Shown: positions 29,159-40,448, counted from the stretch's first letter. The stretch is 64,000 nucleotides of DNA from Geomicrobium sp. JCM 19038 (GCF_000698125.1 NZ_BAXA01000002.1:344903-408902), one strand, 5' to 3'. The notes: generated from the letters alone by a model not told the origin. A program made the numbers and translations.

Positions 29159-30094
29159 ATGTCAAAAGTCACTGCGAAAAGTTTAATCGATCGATTCTCC
29201 ATGGAGTTACTTGGTGGAGAAGATGGCATTTATCGACCGATTACGACGAGTGATATATCTCGACCGGGAATGGAAATGGCCGGTTTCTTTACATATTATC
29301 CGCGGCGACGGTTACAGTTGCTCGGGCGTACAGAGTTAACGTTTTTAGAACGACTTACCGATCAGCAACGTACAGAAAGAATGCAAAAGTTATGTACACC
29401 GAACACGCCAGGTGTCATTATTTCAAGAGGATTAGAAGCTCCACCTGAATTGATGGAAGCCGCTGAAGCTTCAGGCGTTCCAATCATGCGTGCAGATATG
29501 ACAACGACACGTCTCATCAGTATGATTACAAACTTTCTAGAAGCGCAGTTAGCCGATACGACTGCTGTGCATGGTGTTCTTGTAGACATATATGGAATTG
29601 GCGTTTTAATCACTGGGGCAAGTGGAGTAGGTAAGAGTGAAACGGCTCTTGACCTCGTACGACGTGGTCATCGACTTGTTGCTGATGATTCCGTTGAAAT
29701 TAGTCAACAACATGCGGACACATTGATGGGACAAGCACCTGAACTCATTCGCCACCTACTTGAAATCCGGGGTTTAGGGATTATAGATGTGATGACCTTG
29801 TTCGGCGCTGGAGCGGTGCGACCATTTAAGCGCATTACACTAAATGTTCATTTAGAACTTTGGGATGAAAAGAAAGCGTATGACCGCTTAGGAATTGATG
29901 AAGAAAAATTACAGATCCTTGAAAGTGAAATACCGAAATATACGATTCCTGTTCGTCCTGGACGGAACTTGGCAGTAATTGTAGAAGTTGCAGCGATGAA
30001 CTTCCGATTGAAGCGGATGGGAATTAATGCTGCGCAAGAGTTTTCGAACAAACTAATGGATGTTATTGAAGATTACGACAAAGAAGAATTGTAA
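29159..30094 (+). CDS. hprK: HPr kinase/phosphorylase
   Basis: 311 residues. The bifunctional enzyme phosphorylates or dephosphorylates Ser46 of HPr and Crh and so controls CcpA-dependent carbon catabolite repression. It has the P-loop GASGVGKSE (about residue 153) and the HprK signature [10 protein letters not shown]. The ATG at 29159 follows CGGAGGTG; the longer upstream frame is not family-like. First gene of an hprK-lgt-yvoD-ppaX-yvoF operon like that of B. subtilis. Its substrate Crh is encoded at 52.8 kb. Confidence 0.97.
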   Translation: MSKVTAKSLIDRFSMELLGGEDGIYRPITTSDISRPGMEMAGFFTYYPRRRLQLLGRTELTFLERLTDQQRTERMQKLCTPNTPGVIISRGLEAPPELMEAAEASGVPIMRADMTTTRLISMITNFLEAQLADTTAVHGVLVDIYGIGVLITGASGVGKSETALDLVRRGHRLVADDSVEISQQHADTLMGQAPELIRHLLEIRGLGIIDVMTLFGAGAVRPFKRITLNVHLELWDEKKAYDRLGIDEEKLQILESEIPKYTIPVRPGRNLAVIVEVAAMNFRLKRMGINAAQEFSNKLMDVIEDYDKEEL

Positions 30095-30114
30095 TTGAAA
30101 GAGGTGACTGTAAA

Positions 30115-30963
30115 ATGTTTTTATCCGTGCAACCTTTAAACCCCGTTGCTATTGAGATTTTTGGCTGGCCAATTTATTGGTATGGATTAATTATTATGCT
30201 CGGTGGTTTTCTAGGTTACTTATTGGCGAATCAAGAAGCAAAGCGCCGTGGTCTACCGAAAGATTTGATTTTGGACTTGCTCATTTGGGCTGTGCCGATC
30301 GCAATTGTCAGTGCAAGACTTTACTACGTCTTATTTAGGCTCGATTATTATTTAGAAAACCCTGGTCAAATCATTGCGATTTGGGAAGGTGGACTAGCAA
30401 TTCATGGGGGGCTTATTGGAGCCGTCATAACTGCAATTGTTTTTGCGAAAAAGCGTGGCGTTTCTTTTTGGAAGTTAGCCGACATTACAGCACCGAGTAT
30501 TTTGCTCGGGCAAGCGATCGGCCGTTGGGGTAACTTTATGAACCAAGAGGCACATGGGGGAGAAGTTTCTCGTCAGTTCCTTGAAAACCTTATGCTACCA
30601 GAGTTCATCATTAACCAAATGTACATCAATGGTACGTACTATCACCCGACGTTTTTATATGAATCACTTTGGAGCTTGTTAGGTGTAGCGATCTTGCTTT
30701 ACTTGCGTCGAGTAAACCTTCGCCGTGGTGAGCTATTCTTAACGTATGTTATTTGGTATTCATTCGGTCGACTCTTTATCGAAGGTCTTAGAACAGATAG
30801 TCTAATGATCTTTGATTTACTACGCACGGCACAAGTGATCTCGATCGTACTCATTGTCGGTGCGATTGTACTGATCATTTACCGCCGAAAAACAGGGCAA
30901 TCCGATATAAGATATTTAGATGACGAACCGAAGAAAAAATCGAAGAACACGAAGAAAAAATAA
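30115..30963 (+). CDS. lgt: Prolipoprotein diacylglyceryl transferase
   Basis: 282 residues, seven membrane segments. Lgt adds diacylglycerol to the lipobox Cys of prolipoproteins. The signature [14 protein letters not shown] (about residues 139-152) and the HGG motif in [10 protein letters not shown] are intact. Several lipoproteins in this window (both cytochromes, 8.8 kb, 42.2 kb) depend on it. The basic Lys-rich tail is longer than usual. Confidence 0.97.
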   Translation: MFLSVQPLNPVAIEIFGWPIYWYGLIIMLGGFLGYLLANQEAKRRGLPKDLILDLLIWAVPIAIVSARLYYVLFRLDYYLENPGQIIAIWEGGLAIHGGLIGAVITAIVFAKKRGVSFWKLADITAPSILLGQAIGRWGNFMNQEAHGGEVSRQFLENLMLPEFIINQMYINGTYYHPTFLYESLWSLLGVAILLYLRRVNLRRGELFLTYVIWYSFGRLFIEGLRTDSLMIFDLLRTAQVISIVLIVGAIVLIIYRRKTGQSDIRYLDDEPKKKSKNTKKK

Positions 30964-31034
30964 CGAGTCCTCTTTGAAAGAGATGAATTACGAGGTAAAG
31001 CAGTTTAAAAAATAGAATACCCTTGGGGGAGCGT

Positions 31035-32003
31035 ATGAAGACGTTGAAAAACGGCCTAAGGTCGGGTATTAAAACAACTTGGATGTTAGCAAAAATTATT
31101 TTCCCGATCACGTTCCTCATTACAGTGCTTTCACATACGCCTGTGTTGGATTGGATTGCACGTCAAATTGCACCAGTGATGAGTTGGCTTGGTTTGCCTG
31201 GGGAAGCGGCAATCCCACTCGTTTTAGGTAACTTTTTAAACTTGTATGCGGGAATTGGTGCAATTTTGTCGTTAGACCTTACTGTGAAGGAAGTTTTTAT
31301 TCTTGCTGTCATGCTGTCATTTAGCCATAACTTGATCGTGGAATCAGCAGTTGCTGCGAAGCTTGGTGTCCGAATTTCAGTGATTTTAAGTGTGCGAATT
31401 GGCCTTGCGATCTTTTCCGCACTCATGATCAACTGGTTTTGGAACGGTGGAGGAGAACTTGCACAATATGGCTTTTTTGAGGCAAATGTTGCGGCTGAGC
31501 CTAGTGGGGCTTTAGGAATTGTTGCAGACGGGCTTATCGCAGCAAGCCTCGGAATTATGCAACTCGCGTTATTTGTTTTTCCGATTATGCTACTCATTGA
31601 AGTGATGAGGGATTTACATTTACTGGATTGGTTCTCGCGTAAAATGCTTCCGTTTACGAAGATGTTAGGCATTGCGCCAAACACATCAACGACACTTGCA
31701 TCAGGGCTGTTCTTTGGTCTCGCGTTAGGCGCAGGTGTTATGGTAGAAGAAGTAAAGAAAAACGGGGTAAAAAAGAAAGACGTCTACCTTGTCGTGATCT
31801 TTCTTGTAGCATGTCATGCGATTGTGGAAGATACGCTCATTTTTATTCCGTTAGGGATCCCCGTGTTACCGTTACTCGCGATTAGACTTGTAACAGCGAT
31901 TCTTTTAACGATGATTGTCGCTTATTTTTGGAATCGATCAGAGAAGAAGCAAGCGTCTAAGGAGGAGATCATTCATGAAAACGGTCGATACAGTGCTTTT
32001 TGA
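31035..32003 (+). CDS. yvoD: YvoD-like nucleoside-recognition (Gate) domain membrane protein
   Basis: 322 residues with about eight membrane segments and two Gate-type halves (LGNFLNLYAGIGAILSL; ASGLFFGLALGAGVMVEE). Substrate unknown; relatives include spore-maturation SpmA/SpmB and nucleoside transporters. The ATG at 31035 follows GGGGGAG. It overlaps ppaX by 29 bases, in the same order as B. subtilis. Confidence 0.85.
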   Translation: MKTLKNGLRSGIKTTWMLAKIIFPITFLITVLSHTPVLDWIARQIAPVMSWLGLPGEAAIPLVLGNFLNLYAGIGAILSLDLTVKEVFILAVMLSFSHNLIVESAVAAKLGVRISVILSVRIGLAIFSALMINWFWNGGGELAQYGFFEANVAAEPSGALGIVADGLIAASLGIMQLALFVFPIMLLIEVMRDLHLLDWFSRKMLPFTKMLGIAPNTSTTLASGLFFGLALGAGVMVEEVKKNGVKKKDVYLVVIFLVACHAIVEDTLIFIPLGIPVLPLLAIRLVTAILLTMIVAYFWNRSEKKQASKEEIIHENGRYSAF

Positions 32004-32619
32004 TTTAGATGGAACGCTTATTGATACGAACGAACTTATTATCGCATCGTTTGAACACACACTTGGAGAATATTATCCAGGGCAATACAAACGAGCGGAT
32101 ATTTTGCCGTTTATTGGCCCGTCACTTGATGAGACGTTCACTCGACTGAACCCTAGTTTGGCGAACGATATGATTGAAATGTACATTGAACATAATCATT
32201 TGCATCACGATCAGTTACTTCGCGAATATGAAGGTGTTCGTGAAGCCGTTGCTCAACTTTTTGACAAAGGGTATAAGCTCGGTGTTGTGACAACGAAGCG
32301 CCGTCCCACAACTGAGCGCGGTTTAGAGATTACAGGTTTAAAACCTTACTTCTCAACGATCGTAACGTTTGATGATGTAGAGAATGTCAAACCGCACCCA
32401 GAACCAATTAAAAAAGCGATGGCACAGCTCGGTAGCACACCAGAACAAACGATCATGGTTGGGGATAATACTCACGACATCGATGGAGGAAAGCGTGCAG
32501 GAACTCAAACAGCGGCAGTCGGATGGGCCGTTCGTGGACTAGAAGAAGTCCGCTCACTTTATCCTGATTACATTTTAGAAGATATGCGAGATCTGCTACA
32601 CATTGTAGGAGCAGACTAA
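31975..32619 (+). CDS. ppaX: Pyrophosphatase PpaX
   Basis: A 214-residue HAD-family hydrolase: motif I FDLDGTLIDT, motif II in VVTTKRRPTT, and motifs III/IV KPHPEPIKKA and MVGDNTHDIDGG. PpaX removes pyrophosphate made when HprK dephosphorylates HPr by phosphorolysis, which explains its place in the hprK operon. The ATG at 31975 lies behind AAGGAGGAG inside the end of yvoD. Confidence 0.93.
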   Translation: MKTVDTVLFDLDGTLIDTNELIIASFEHTLGEYYPGQYKRADILPFIGPSLDETFTRLNPSLANDMIEMYIEHNHLHHDQLLREYEGVREAVAQLFDKGYKLGVVTTKRRPTTERGLEITGLKPYFSTIVTFDDVENVKPHPEPIKKAMAQLGSTPEQTIMVGDNTHDIDGGKRAGTQTAAVGWAVRGLEEVRSLYPDYILEDMRDLLHIVGAD

Positions 32620-32621
32620 TT

Positions 32622-33107
32622 ATGCCTCGAAATACAGAGCGTTTCGAGGTTAATAATGACAACTCGTTATGGCATATGTATAAGACGGTGTCGTTTTGGA
32701 AGGTGGCGAAGAACTTCATCGTCATTGAGATTAGTCGAATAACACCGTTCTTACGTGTGAAAAACTGGATGTATCGTCATTTGCTAAAAATGGACGTTGG
32801 AGCCAAAGCGTCATTTGCACTAAAAGTAACACCGGATGTCATGTACCCAGAACGAATTTCTGTTGGCAGTAATACGATTATCGGTTTTAATACGACGATC
32901 TTGGCTCATGAATATTTGACGAATGAATACCGACTCGGTGACGTAAACATCGGTAGTGATGTCATGATTGGCGCACAATCGCTCATCTTGCCCGGTGTGA
33001 CGATTGGAGATGGTGCTGTCGTTTCAGCAGCAACACTCGTTCATAAAGACGTACCTGCTGGAGCATTTGTTGGTGGTAATCCGATGCAAGTGATCAAACG
33101 TTCTTGA
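32622..33107 (+). CDS. yvoF: YvoF-like hexapeptide-repeat acetyltransferase
   Basis: A 161-residue left-handed beta-helix acyltransferase with imperfect hexapeptide repeats (VGSNTIIGFNTTI, IGSDVMIGAQSLILPGVTIG) and the family end GNPMQVIKR. Probable acetyl-CoA-dependent O-acetyltransferase of unknown acceptor. Two bases after ppaX; last clear member of the hprK operon. Confidence 0.88.
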   Translation: MPRNTERFEVNNDNSLWHMYKTVSFWKVAKNFIVIEISRITPFLRVKNWMYRHLLKMDVGAKASFALKVTPDVMYPERISVGSNTIIGFNTTILAHEYLTNEYRLGDVNIGSDVMIGAQSLILPGVTIGDGAVVSAATLVHKDVPAGAFVGGNPMQVIKRS

Positions 33108-33153
33108 AACCTTTGGTCACTTGCATCGTATATAGAATAAGGAGGTGTTCGAA

Positions 33154-33654
33154 TTGGCAGCAGAAGATGGTTTCTTTCTAGCTATTCTTGCATTTATGGG
33201 TATTTTTATTGTTTTTATGTTCCTTTTCGCTATTGTAATGTATTTCTTTATGGCATTTGGGTTGTATCGCATGGCTGAAAATCAAAATATTGAACTTTCT
33301 TGGTTAGCGTTCATTCCAATTGCACAGTATTATTTACTCGGTGTTCTCGTTCAGAGTCGATTGACAGGTGGGATGCGAGAAGGGATTCCTTGGATTCTCG
33401 CTTCTTTGTTAGCGGCGAATTTTTTCCTCGGTATTATAGCTGGAGTTATGCCACTTATTGGTTTCTTGGCGCTACCTATTTCGTTAGCTTCAGTCGGATT
33501 TACAATCTATGCGTCCTTCCATCTTTACAAGAAATATTCAGAGCAGTACGTTGTGTTATTCGTATTTACGATTGTTACACTTGGAATGTTGGCACCGATC
33601 TTTGTGTTTTTCATTCGAAACAACATGCCGCTTGAAGAAGAAGCTGCAGCATAG
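33154..33654 (+). CDS. Unrecognised four-helix membrane protein
   Basis: 166 residues with hydrophobic segments at about residues 6-33, 45-60, 75-105 and 115-155 and a short acidic tail. The start is the TTG at 33154, eight bases after GGAGG (an in-frame GTG at 33145 overlaps the ribosome site). No motif I recognise. It may belong to the end of the hprK operon, since no terminator separates them and one follows it. Confidence 0.65.
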   Translation: MAAEDGFFLAILAFMGIFIVFMFLFAIVMYFFMAFGLYRMAENQNIELSWLAFIPIAQYYLLGVLVQSRLTGGMREGIPWILASLLAANFFLGIIAGVMPLIGFLALPISLASVGFTIYASFHLYKKYSEQYVVLFVFTIVTLGMLAPIFVFFIRNNMPLEEEAAA

Positions 33655-33660
33655 ACAGGA

Positions 33661-33689
33661 AAGAACGGCAAATGTGTCGTTCTTTTTTA
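33661..33689 (+). terminator. Terminator after the membrane protein
   Basis: AAAGAACGGCA (33661-33671) with TGTCGTTCTTT (33676-33686), one wobble, then T-run. Confidence 0.85.
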
Positions 33690-33710
33690 TTATGGAGTTG
33701 AATTTCGTGT

Positions 33711-33860
33711 ATAATTTTCTTATGATTCTGACTCAGATGACGAGTACATTCGATTATCGGTTGACGGATGAATGTGGAGCGTGTAAACTCATCAGTATCT
33801 TTAATTCATTATCACTCTACCAAGTTAAAGTAAAAAACGTTAAAATTGGGGGAATGAGTT
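33711..33860 (+). promoter_or_regulatory. his operon promoter region and leader
   Basis: A TATAAT at 33711-33716 is the likely -10 box (only a poor -35, TTATTA, 17 bases upstream). The leader to hisZ is about 140 bases. It has a short stem (ACATTC/GAATGT) but no T-box signature and no run of His codons, so control is likely by a protein or not specific. Confidence 0.45.
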
Positions 33861-35036
33861 ATGTCTAGTCCTTTTATGTTTGAGAAGCCTCTCGGAATGA
33901 AAGACACTCTTCCGCTCCTTTATGATCGAAATGAAGAAGTGACTTCTCAAATTGCAAAAGAAGTTCGTTTATGGGGATACCAAACCTTACATACGCCTGC
34001 GTTGGAGTATTATGATACTGTTGGTGCCGCATCAGCCATTCACGATGCGAAGCTTTTTAAGCTCATGGACAGACAAGGAAGAACGCTCGTTTTAAGGCCA
34101 GATATGACAGCTCCAATTGCAAGAGTCGTGAGTTCCAGCTTAAAAGACGAACCGTTGCCGTTACGCCTTGCTTATAATACAGCACTTTACCGTACACAAG
34201 AACATGAAGGGAAACCTGCGGAGTTTGAGCAATTTGGTGTTGAGTTGATTGGTGATCAAACGGTAAGCGCAGATGGAGAAATTATGGCGTTGCTTATTTC
34301 CGCTTTTGAGAAGACGGGACTGCGTCATTTTCGCCTTGCTTTCGGACATATCGGTTTCATGAATGCGTTGTTCACGGAAGTTGTCGGCAGTGGAGATCAT
34401 GTTCATGCGCTTAAGCAGTTCTTGTTTGAAAAAAATTACGTTGGTTTCAAGCGATATGTCAGAAAGTTGCCGATTTCCGCACTAGATAAAAATCGACTAG
34501 AGCAACTCCTTTCACTACGTGGCGGTCCGGATATGTTAGAGACTGCAAAAGAGCTCGTCTCGAGCCCAGATGCACTGCGTGCATTGCAAGAAGTACAAGA
34601 AGTGTGGAATGTACTCGAAAGTTACGGTGTTAGTTCATACATGAACATTGATTTGAATGTTGTGTTGCATATTGATTACTACACAGGTGTTGTGTTTGAA
34701 AGCTATGGTAAGGAATTAGGTTTCCCACTTGCGAGTGGGGGTCGGTATGACGAGCTCGTGCCGAAGTTTGGTCGTCAAGCAAGCGCTACTGGTTTTGGAA
34801 TTCGAATGGATCGACTATTGGAAGCATTGAATCATATTGATCGCCCATCGAACCAAGAACGAACGTTAATCTTATTTAGTAAAGAGCGACAAAAAGAAGC
34901 GGTTGAAGAAGCGAAGCAACTACGAGAATCAGGCAAACGTGTTGTGATCCAGCATGTTGCTGGCATTGAAGACTTAGACGCATACACCTCAACGTTCACA
35001 GACGTCATTCAGCGAATCGGAGGCAGTGCATCATGA
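33861..35036 (+). CDS. hisZ: ATP phosphoribosyltransferase regulatory subunit HisZ
   Basis: A 391-residue class II histidyl-tRNA synthetase paralogue without tRNA-charging function. It has the motif 2-like [20 protein letters not shown] and [10 protein letters not shown] stretches and the motif 3-like [10 protein letters not shown]. It partners the short HisG to form the first enzyme of histidine synthesis. ATG after TGGGGGAATG. ATGA overlap with hisG. Confidence 0.95.
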   Translation: MSSPFMFEKPLGMKDTLPLLYDRNEEVTSQIAKEVRLWGYQTLHTPALEYYDTVGAASAIHDAKLFKLMDRQGRTLVLRPDMTAPIARVVSSSLKDEPLPLRLAYNTALYRTQEHEGKPAEFEQFGVELIGDQTVSADGEIMALLISAFEKTGLRHFRLAFGHIGFMNALFTEVVGSGDHVHALKQFLFEKNYVGFKRYVRKLPISALDKNRLEQLLSLRGGPDMLETAKELVSSPDALRALQEVQEVWNVLESYGVSSYMNIDLNVVLHIDYYTGVVFESYGKELGFPLASGGRYDELVPKFGRQASATGFGIRMDRLLEALNHIDRPSNQERTLILFSKERQKEAVEEAKQLRESGKRVVIQHVAGIEDLDAYTSTFTDVIQRIGGSAS

Positions 35037-35676
35037 ATGAATGGATAACGATTGCGATGCCAAAGGGAAGAATCTTTGAAGAGGCAGCGACACTGCTAAG
35101 AAAAGCAAACTACCCATTGCCCGATGATTTTTCGTTCGGTCGAAAGCTAATTGTCGAGGCGCCAGAAGCGGGTATGAAGTTTTTCTTAGCGAAACCGATG
35201 GATGTAGCTACGTATGTTGAACACGGCGTTGCGACATTGGTGTTGCTGGTAAAGATGTTCTTATGGAAGAACAACGAGATGTCTATGAAGTGCTTGATTT
35301 AAACATTAGTGCTTGTTATTTAGCCGTTGCAGGGTTGCCGGGTGAAAGGCGAGAGCAAGTAGCCCCAAAGGTCGCCACGAAGTATCCGAACGTAGCGACG
35401 CAATATTTCAAAGAACAAGGTGAGCAAGTGGAAGTGATCACGTTAAATGGATCGATTGAACTTGCACCACTGATCGGCTTAGCGGATCGAATTGTAGATA
35501 TCGTCTCGACAGGGCAGACGCTTAAAGAAAACGGACTCGTAGAACTTGAAACGATTGAAGCGGTAACGTCACGGTTGATCGTGAACCCAGTGAGTTATCG
35601 CATGAAAGATCAGCGAATTGATGAGATTGTTGAACGTTTATCTCAAATTGTAGAGGGGGAGACTCGTGAGAATTGA
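35033..35676 (+). CDS. hisG: ATP phosphoribosyltransferase, short form HisG (frame broken near 35232)
   Basis: First catalytic step of histidine synthesis. The N-part ([20 protein letters not shown]) and C-part ([20 protein letters not shown], then [16 protein letters not shown]) lie in different frames. Restoring one G at 35231-35234 turns the junction into [20 protein letters not shown] and gives a normal 214-residue short-form HisG, which needs HisZ. Deletion within a GG pair suggests sequence error. Confidence 0.93.
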
Positions 35677-36946
35677 ACTCGTAAAAGGTGAGCTCAAAAG
35701 CCTACGTCGCAGTGTTGAAATGATTGATCCAAGTGTTCAGTCAAGCGTGAAAGAAATTTTGTCTGACGTGAAACAACGCGGTGATGAGGCCGTTTCGCAG
35801 TATACGAAAACGTTCGATGGTGCTGATCTCTCTTCCTTTTTTGTGACCGAAGAAGAAAAGCAGGCGGCTTATGAGCATGTAAATACTGACGTGCTACGTG
35901 CCATTCGTCAGGCTGCTGAAAATATCCGAGAGTATCACGCTCGTCAACTTGAACAGACGTGGATGATGACAAAAGACGATGGCACGATTCTCGGTCAAAA
36001 AATTACGCCACTTGACTCGGTCGGCGTGTATGTTCCGGGAGGAACAGCCGTGTACCCATCTACTATTCTCATGAATGTCATTCCTGCTCAAGTTGCCAAA
36101 GTCGAACGAATTGTGATGGTCTCACCGCCAAATGCAGAAGGAAAACTGCATCCAGCTGTACTCGTAACCGCTCATGAGCTAGGAGTAAAAGACATTTACA
36201 AAGCAGGTGGCGCACAGGCAGTAGCGGCACTGGCTTATGGAACAAAGACGTTAGAGGCTGTAGACAAGATTGTTGGGCCAGGGAATGTATTCGTTGCTGC
36301 TGCGAAGCGAGAAGTTTTTGGACACGTTGATATTGATATGATTGCGGGTCCCAGTGAAATCGTCGTTTTATGCGATGATTCCGTGAACCCGTCTTATGTT
36401 GCTGCTGATCTTCTTTCTCAAGCAGAACACGATGAACGAGCATCGGCTATCGCTGTAACGACGTCCAATGCATTGGCAGAAAACATCCGAGATGAAGTTG
36501 AACGGCAACTTCAGCAGTTGCCAAGAGAGGCGATTGCACGTCGTTCTATTGAAAGTTATGGTGCAGTTTATGTAGCAGAAACGTTGGCTGAGGCAGTTGA
36601 GGTCGTCAATCAACTAGCTCCTGAACATCTGGAAGTCATGACGAAAGATCCGTACTTACTCCTCGGGAAAATTAAGCATGCGGGCGCAATTTTCTTAGGT
36701 GAATATAGTGCAGAATCGGTCGGTGATTATTTCGCTGGAACGAATCACGTGTTACCAACGAATGGCACTGCGCGTTTTTCTAGTCCGTTGAACGTGAGTG
36801 ATTTTACGAAGAAATCAAGCATTATTTCTTATAGTAAACAAGCGTTAGTTCAAAATGGACCTTTGATTGCATCATTTGCTCGTGAAGAAGGTCTAGAAGC
36901 ACATGCAAGGGCGGTCGAGATTCGTACGAAAGAAGGAGAGGTCTAA
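35666..36946 (+). CDS. hisD: Histidinol dehydrogenase
   Basis: 426 residues. Oxidises histidinol to histidine in two NAD-dependent steps and binds zinc. Conserved stretches [63 protein letters not shown] and [19 protein letters not shown] start at 35666, overlapping hisG by 11 bases; last base shared with hisB start. Confidence 0.97.
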   Translation: MRIELVKGELKSLRRSVEMIDPSVQSSVKEILSDVKQRGDEAVSQYTKTFDGADLSSFFVTEEEKQAAYEHVNTDVLRAIRQAAENIREYHARQLEQTWMMTKDDGTILGQKITPLDSVGVYVPGGTAVYPSTILMNVIPAQVAKVERIVMVSPPNAEGKLHPAVLVTAHELGVKDIYKAGGAQAVAALAYGTKTLEAVDKIVGPGNVFVAAAKREVFGHVDIDMIAGPSEIVVLCDDSVNPSYVAADLLSQAEHDERASAIAVTTSNALAENIRDEVERQLQQLPREAIARRSIESYGAVYVAETLAEAVEVVNQLAPEHLEVMTKDPYLLLGKIKHAGAIFLGEYSAESVGDYFAGTNHVLPTNGTARFSSPLNVSDFTKKSSIISYSKQALVQNGPLIASFAREEGLEAHARAVEIRTKEGEV

Positions 36947-37536
36947 TGACAGCGCGTAAAGGTGGAGTCGAGAGGAACACAGGAGAAACAGCCATCGCAT
37001 TATCGTTAAATCTAGATGGAGAAGGGAATGGGAGCCTCCAGACACCAGTACCATTTCTAACACACATGCTCGATTTATTTCGAAAGCATGGACAGTTTGA
37101 TTTGGATGTGAAAGCTAGTGGTGATACCGAGGTAGATGACCATCATTCAACAGAGGATATCGGAATTTGTTTAGGCATTGCTCTAAAAGAAGCACTCGGT
37201 AATAAAGAGGGCATTAGACGTTATGGTGACGCATTTGTTCCGATGGATGATGCGCTTGCACACGTTGTCATTGATTTAAGTAATCGGCCACATTTAGAGT
37301 GGCGTGTTGAGTTACCACAAGCAAAAGTTGGCCAATTTGATACAGAACTCATTCGAGAATTCCTTGCGAAGCTTGCAATTGAAGCGCGGATGAACGTTCA
37401 CGTGAACGTTCAATACGGTTGGAATACACACCATATTATTGAAGCGATTTTTAAGGCGCTTGGGCGTGCATTACGAGAAGCGGTAAGTCTTGATCCTCGG
37501 GTAAAAGGAATTCCTTCAACGAAAGGGATGCTCTAA
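36946..37536 (+). CDS. hisB: Imidazoleglycerol-phosphate dehydratase
   Basis: 196 residues, monofunctional dehydratase as usual in Gram-positives. Metal-binding motifs VDDHHSTEDIGI and YGWNTHHIIEAIFKALGRAL; the substrate segment PFLTHMLDLFRKHGQFDLDV is present. Directly abuts hisH. Confidence 0.96.
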   Translation: MTARKGGVERNTGETAIALSLNLDGEGNGSLQTPVPFLTHMLDLFRKHGQFDLDVKASGDTEVDDHHSTEDIGICLGIALKEALGNKEGIRRYGDAFVPMDDALAHVVIDLSNRPHLEWRVELPQAKVGQFDTELIREFLAKLAIEARMNVHVNVQYGWNTHHIIEAIFKALGRALREAVSLDPRVKGIPSTKGML

Positions 37537-38172
37537 ATGATTGGAATTGTAGATTATGGCATGGGTAATTTACATAGTGTCTCGAAAGCGTTGGAGCGAC
37601 TCGGTGCAACGTACATTGTTAGTGATAACAAAGAAAAGTTGCAGTCGTGCGACGGTCTGATTTTGCCAGGTGTTGGTGCGTTTAAAGATGCCATGGAAAT
37701 TTTACATGAGAGCGGTCTTGCTCAGTTCTTAACGCAATGGGTCGAAGGTGAAAAGCCCCTGCTTGGCATTTGTCTTGGTATGCAACTACTGTTCCAAAGT
37801 AGTGAGGAGCACGGCCATACCGAAGGGTTAGGGTTTCTCCCAGGTAATGTGAAACGATTTTCGGGCAAAACGAGAGCGGGCAATCCCTATAAAGTGCCGC
37901 ATATGGGCTGGAATCAATTGCGATATTTGCAGCCAGAGCACCCAATCGTAAACCAAACTGAACCAGGATATGTTTATTTCGTTCATTCTTACGTTGTGCA
38001 TGCGAATACGAGTGAAGTTGTTGTGGCAACAGCAGATTATGACGGTGACGTACCAGCAGTCGTTGGTAAACACCACGTATTCGGCACCCAATTTCACCCT
38101 GAAAAAAGCAGTACGCTCGGGATGAGCATGTTAAACAATTACATTCGTTATGTAGCGGAAAGGAGAGAGTAA
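37537..38172 (+). CDS. hisH: Imidazole glycerol phosphate synthase glutaminase subunit
   Basis: A 211-residue class I glutamine amidotransferase: oxyanion GVGAFKDAM, nucleophile Cys in GICLGMQLLF (about residue 80), His/Glu pair in TQFHPEKSS. Feeds ammonia to HisF, encoded two genes downstream. Confidence 0.96.
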   Translation: MIGIVDYGMGNLHSVSKALERLGATYIVSDNKEKLQSCDGLILPGVGAFKDAMEILHESGLAQFLTQWVEGEKPLLGICLGMQLLFQSSEEHGHTEGLGFLPGNVKRFSGKTRAGNPYKVPHMGWNQLRYLQPEHPIVNQTEPGYVYFVHSYVVHANTSEVVVATADYDGDVPAVVGKHHVFGTQFHPEKSSTLGMSMLNNYIRYVAERRE

Positions 38173-38174
38173 AG

Positions 38175-38926
38175 GTGACGGCATTTTCTATTTATCCAGC
38201 GATTGATATTCGTGGAGGTAATTGTGTTCGCTTAAAGCAAGGGGATTACAATGAGGAAACGGTGTACCACGACTCTCCAGTTCACGTTGCAAAACAATAT
38301 GAAAGTGAAGGAAGTCGCTATGTGCACGTCGTTGATCTAGATGGTGCAAAGCAGAAGGAACCTGTAAATTTCGAATCGATAAAAGCTGTGATTGAATCGA
38401 CGAACCTACTGGTGCAAGTTGGCGGTGGGATTCGAACAGAAGCACACATTAAGCAGTATTTAGACGCAGGTGCCAATCGTGTCATCTTAGCTCGATCGCC
38501 GTAGCAGAACCAGCGTTTACGAAAGAAATGCTCGCTAAATACGGGAAGAGAATCGTAATCGGTCTGGATGCAAGAGATGGTTATGTTGCAGTGAATGGTT
38601 GGTTAGAAGCTTCTGAGGCTCGTGTAGAAGTGCTTGCTTCTGAAATGAAACAAGCAGGTTGTGAAACGTTTATTTTCACAGATATCCATAAAGACGGCAT
38701 GATGGAAGGACCGAATGTCGAAGCGAATCAAGAACTTGCTGAGAAAAGTAGGGCGAACATCATTACCTCTGGTGGGGTTTCTTCGAATGAGGACATCTAT
38801 CGTTTACTTGAACTGCGCAAATACGGTGTCACAGGTGCCATTATTGGAAAGGCGCTTTACACAGACGTTATTGATTTATCTTCTTTACTTCAAGAGGTGG
38901 AACGAAGATGCTCACAAAACGATTAA
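38175..38926 (+). CDS. hisA: ProFAR isomerase HisA (frame broken near 38490)
   Basis: A TIM-barrel isomerase. The N-half ([20 protein letters not shown], with catalytic Asp8) ends falsely after VILARSP at 38504. Restoring one G at 38489-38491 gives [20 protein letters not shown] and continues with [20 protein letters not shown] and [13 protein letters not shown]. Repaired length is 250 residues, normal. GTG start after AAAGGAGAG. Ends inside hisF start. Confidence 0.94.
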
Positions 38927-39666
38927 TTCCTTGTTTAGATGTGAAAGAAGGTCGGGTCGTAAAAGGCGTCCAATTCGTTGATTTAAGGGATGCAGGTGAT
39001 CCAGTTGAACTTGCCGCATTTTACGATGGACAAGGTGCAGATGAACTTGTTTTTCTCGATATTTCTGCGTCTCATGAAGGGCGCAAAACGATGATTGACG
39101 TTGTAGAGGAAGTTGCAGGAACGCTCGCCATTCCGTTTACCGTTGGTGGGGGAATTAACAGTGTTGATGACATGCGGGCAATTTTAAGAGCCGGTGCCGA
39201 CAAAGTATCGTTAAATACTGCAGCAGTTCTCAGACCTGCGCTTATTCGAGAAGGAGCAGACTTTTTCGGATCACAATGTATCGTCGTTGCTGTTGATGCA
39301 AAGTGGGATGAGTCGCTTGAATCTTGGCGTGTGTATACGCACGGAGGAAGAAAGCCGACCGATTGGGAAATCACAGATTGGGTAAAAGAGGCTGTTCATC
39401 AGGGAGCGGGAGAGATTCTGCTTACGAGCATGGACCAAGATGGACGGAAAACCGGCTTTGATTTGCCGCTTACCAGAACGGTTAATGAAGTTGTGGGGGT
39501 CCCTGTCATTGCGTCAGGTGGGGCAGGAAACCGACAAGACTTTGTAGAGGTGTTCGAGGATGCAGGTGCGGATGCGGCACTTGCAGCATCGATTTTTCAT
39601 TACAAAGAAACGTCAGTCGAAGAAGTGAAACAGACATTAAAAGAGAAAGGAGTGGTGGTCAGGTGA
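38908..39666 (+). CDS. hisF: Imidazole glycerol phosphate synthase cyclase subunit
   Basis: A 252-residue TIM barrel with the two catalytic Asp in [12 protein letters not shown] and VAVDAKW. Makes imidazole glycerol phosphate and AICAR with HisH. Overlaps hisA by 19 bases and hisI by 4. Confidence 0.97.
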   Translation: MLTKRLIPCLDVKEGRVVKGVQFVDLRDAGDPVELAAFYDGQGADELVFLDISASHEGRKTMIDVVEEVAGTLAIPFTVGGGINSVDDMRAILRAGADKVSLNTAAVLRPALIREGADFFGSQCIVVAVDAKWDESLESWRVYTHGGRKPTDWEITDWVKEAVHQGAGEILLTSMDQDGRKTGFDLPLTRTVNEVVGVPVIASGGAGNRQDFVEVFEDAGADAALAASIFHYKETSVEEVKQTLKEKGVVVR

Positions 39667-40286
39667 AGATTGATTCTTTGCGATTTAACGACGATGGATT
39701 GATTCCTGCCGTTGTTCAAGACGCTCGAAGTAAAGAAGTGCTAACTCTTGCCTATATGAATAAAGAATCACTTCATAAGACAATTGAGACGAAAGAAACA
39801 TGGTTTTACAGTCGAAGTCGAGAAGAATTGTGGCATAAAGGCGCAACATCTGGCAATACACAGACCGTAACTGACGTAAGGTACGATTGTGACGCAGACA
39901 GTCTAGTCGTACTCGTTGAACCTCATGGCCCTGCGTGTCATACAGGTTCTTACAGTTGTTTTACTTCGTCACTTATAAAAGGGGATGTTGGGCAAGCGAA
40001 CGATCCTTTCTCAATCATTCGAGATTTAGAGAAAACAATCGCTATGCGAAAGCATGAGCGCCCTGAAGGTGCGTATACGACGTATCTATTTAATGAAGGC
40101 ATCGATAAAATTTTAAAGAAAATCGGTGAGGAAGCATCAGAAATTATTATTGCAGCCAAAAACCGTGACCTGGAAGAAATGCGTTGGGAGAGTGCGGACT
40201 TTCTATTCCATTGGCTCGTCTTACTAGAAGAACAAGGCATCTCGGTTGATGACGTGCTAGAGACGCTCAGAGAGCGGCATCAGTAA
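39663..40286 (+). CDS. hisI: Bifunctional phosphoribosyl-AMP cyclohydrolase/phosphoribosyl-ATP pyrophosphatase
   Basis: A 207-residue HisI-HisE fusion. The HisI part has the metal motif [20 protein letters not shown]; the HisE part has [20 protein letters not shown] and [14 protein letters not shown] start at 39663 overlapping hisF. Last gene of the operon; hisC is not in this window (in B. subtilis it lies in the aro cluster). Confidence 0.96.
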   Translation: MKIDSLRFNDDGLIPAVVQDARSKEVLTLAYMNKESLHKTIETKETWFYSRSREELWHKGATSGNTQTVTDVRYDCDADSLVVLVEPHGPACHTGSYSCFTSSLIKGDVGQANDPFSIIRDLEKTIAMRKHERPEGAYTTYLFNEGIDKILKKIGEEASEIIIAAKNRDLEEMRWESADFLFHWLVLLEEQGISVDDVLETLRERHQ

Positions 40287-40311
40287 GTTAAATAAACGTT
40301 TGTTTAATTTG

Positions 40312-40338
40312 AAGACGATCATAATGGTCGTCTTTTTT
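40312..40338 (+). terminator. Terminator of the his operon
   Basis: AAGACGATC (40312-40320) pairs with GGTCGTCTT (40326-40334), one wobble, then TTTT. Just before it, 40289-40308 is a near-palindrome (TTAAATAAACG with its arm) that may strengthen the fold. Confidence 0.85.
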
Positions 40339-40448
40339 ATGTGCGCGCACGTTTTTAAGCATCGACGTTAACATTGTGTCATAGTTAGAGTTGTGCTAAA
40401 TTTCTAATATATAAATCTTATTTACTAGATTAAGAGAGGTGTGTACGT

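Noticed and set aside
33690..33860. T-box or His-codon attenuator before hisZ
   Set aside because: No AGGGTGGNACCGCG-type sequence, no His-codon run, and the leader is too short.
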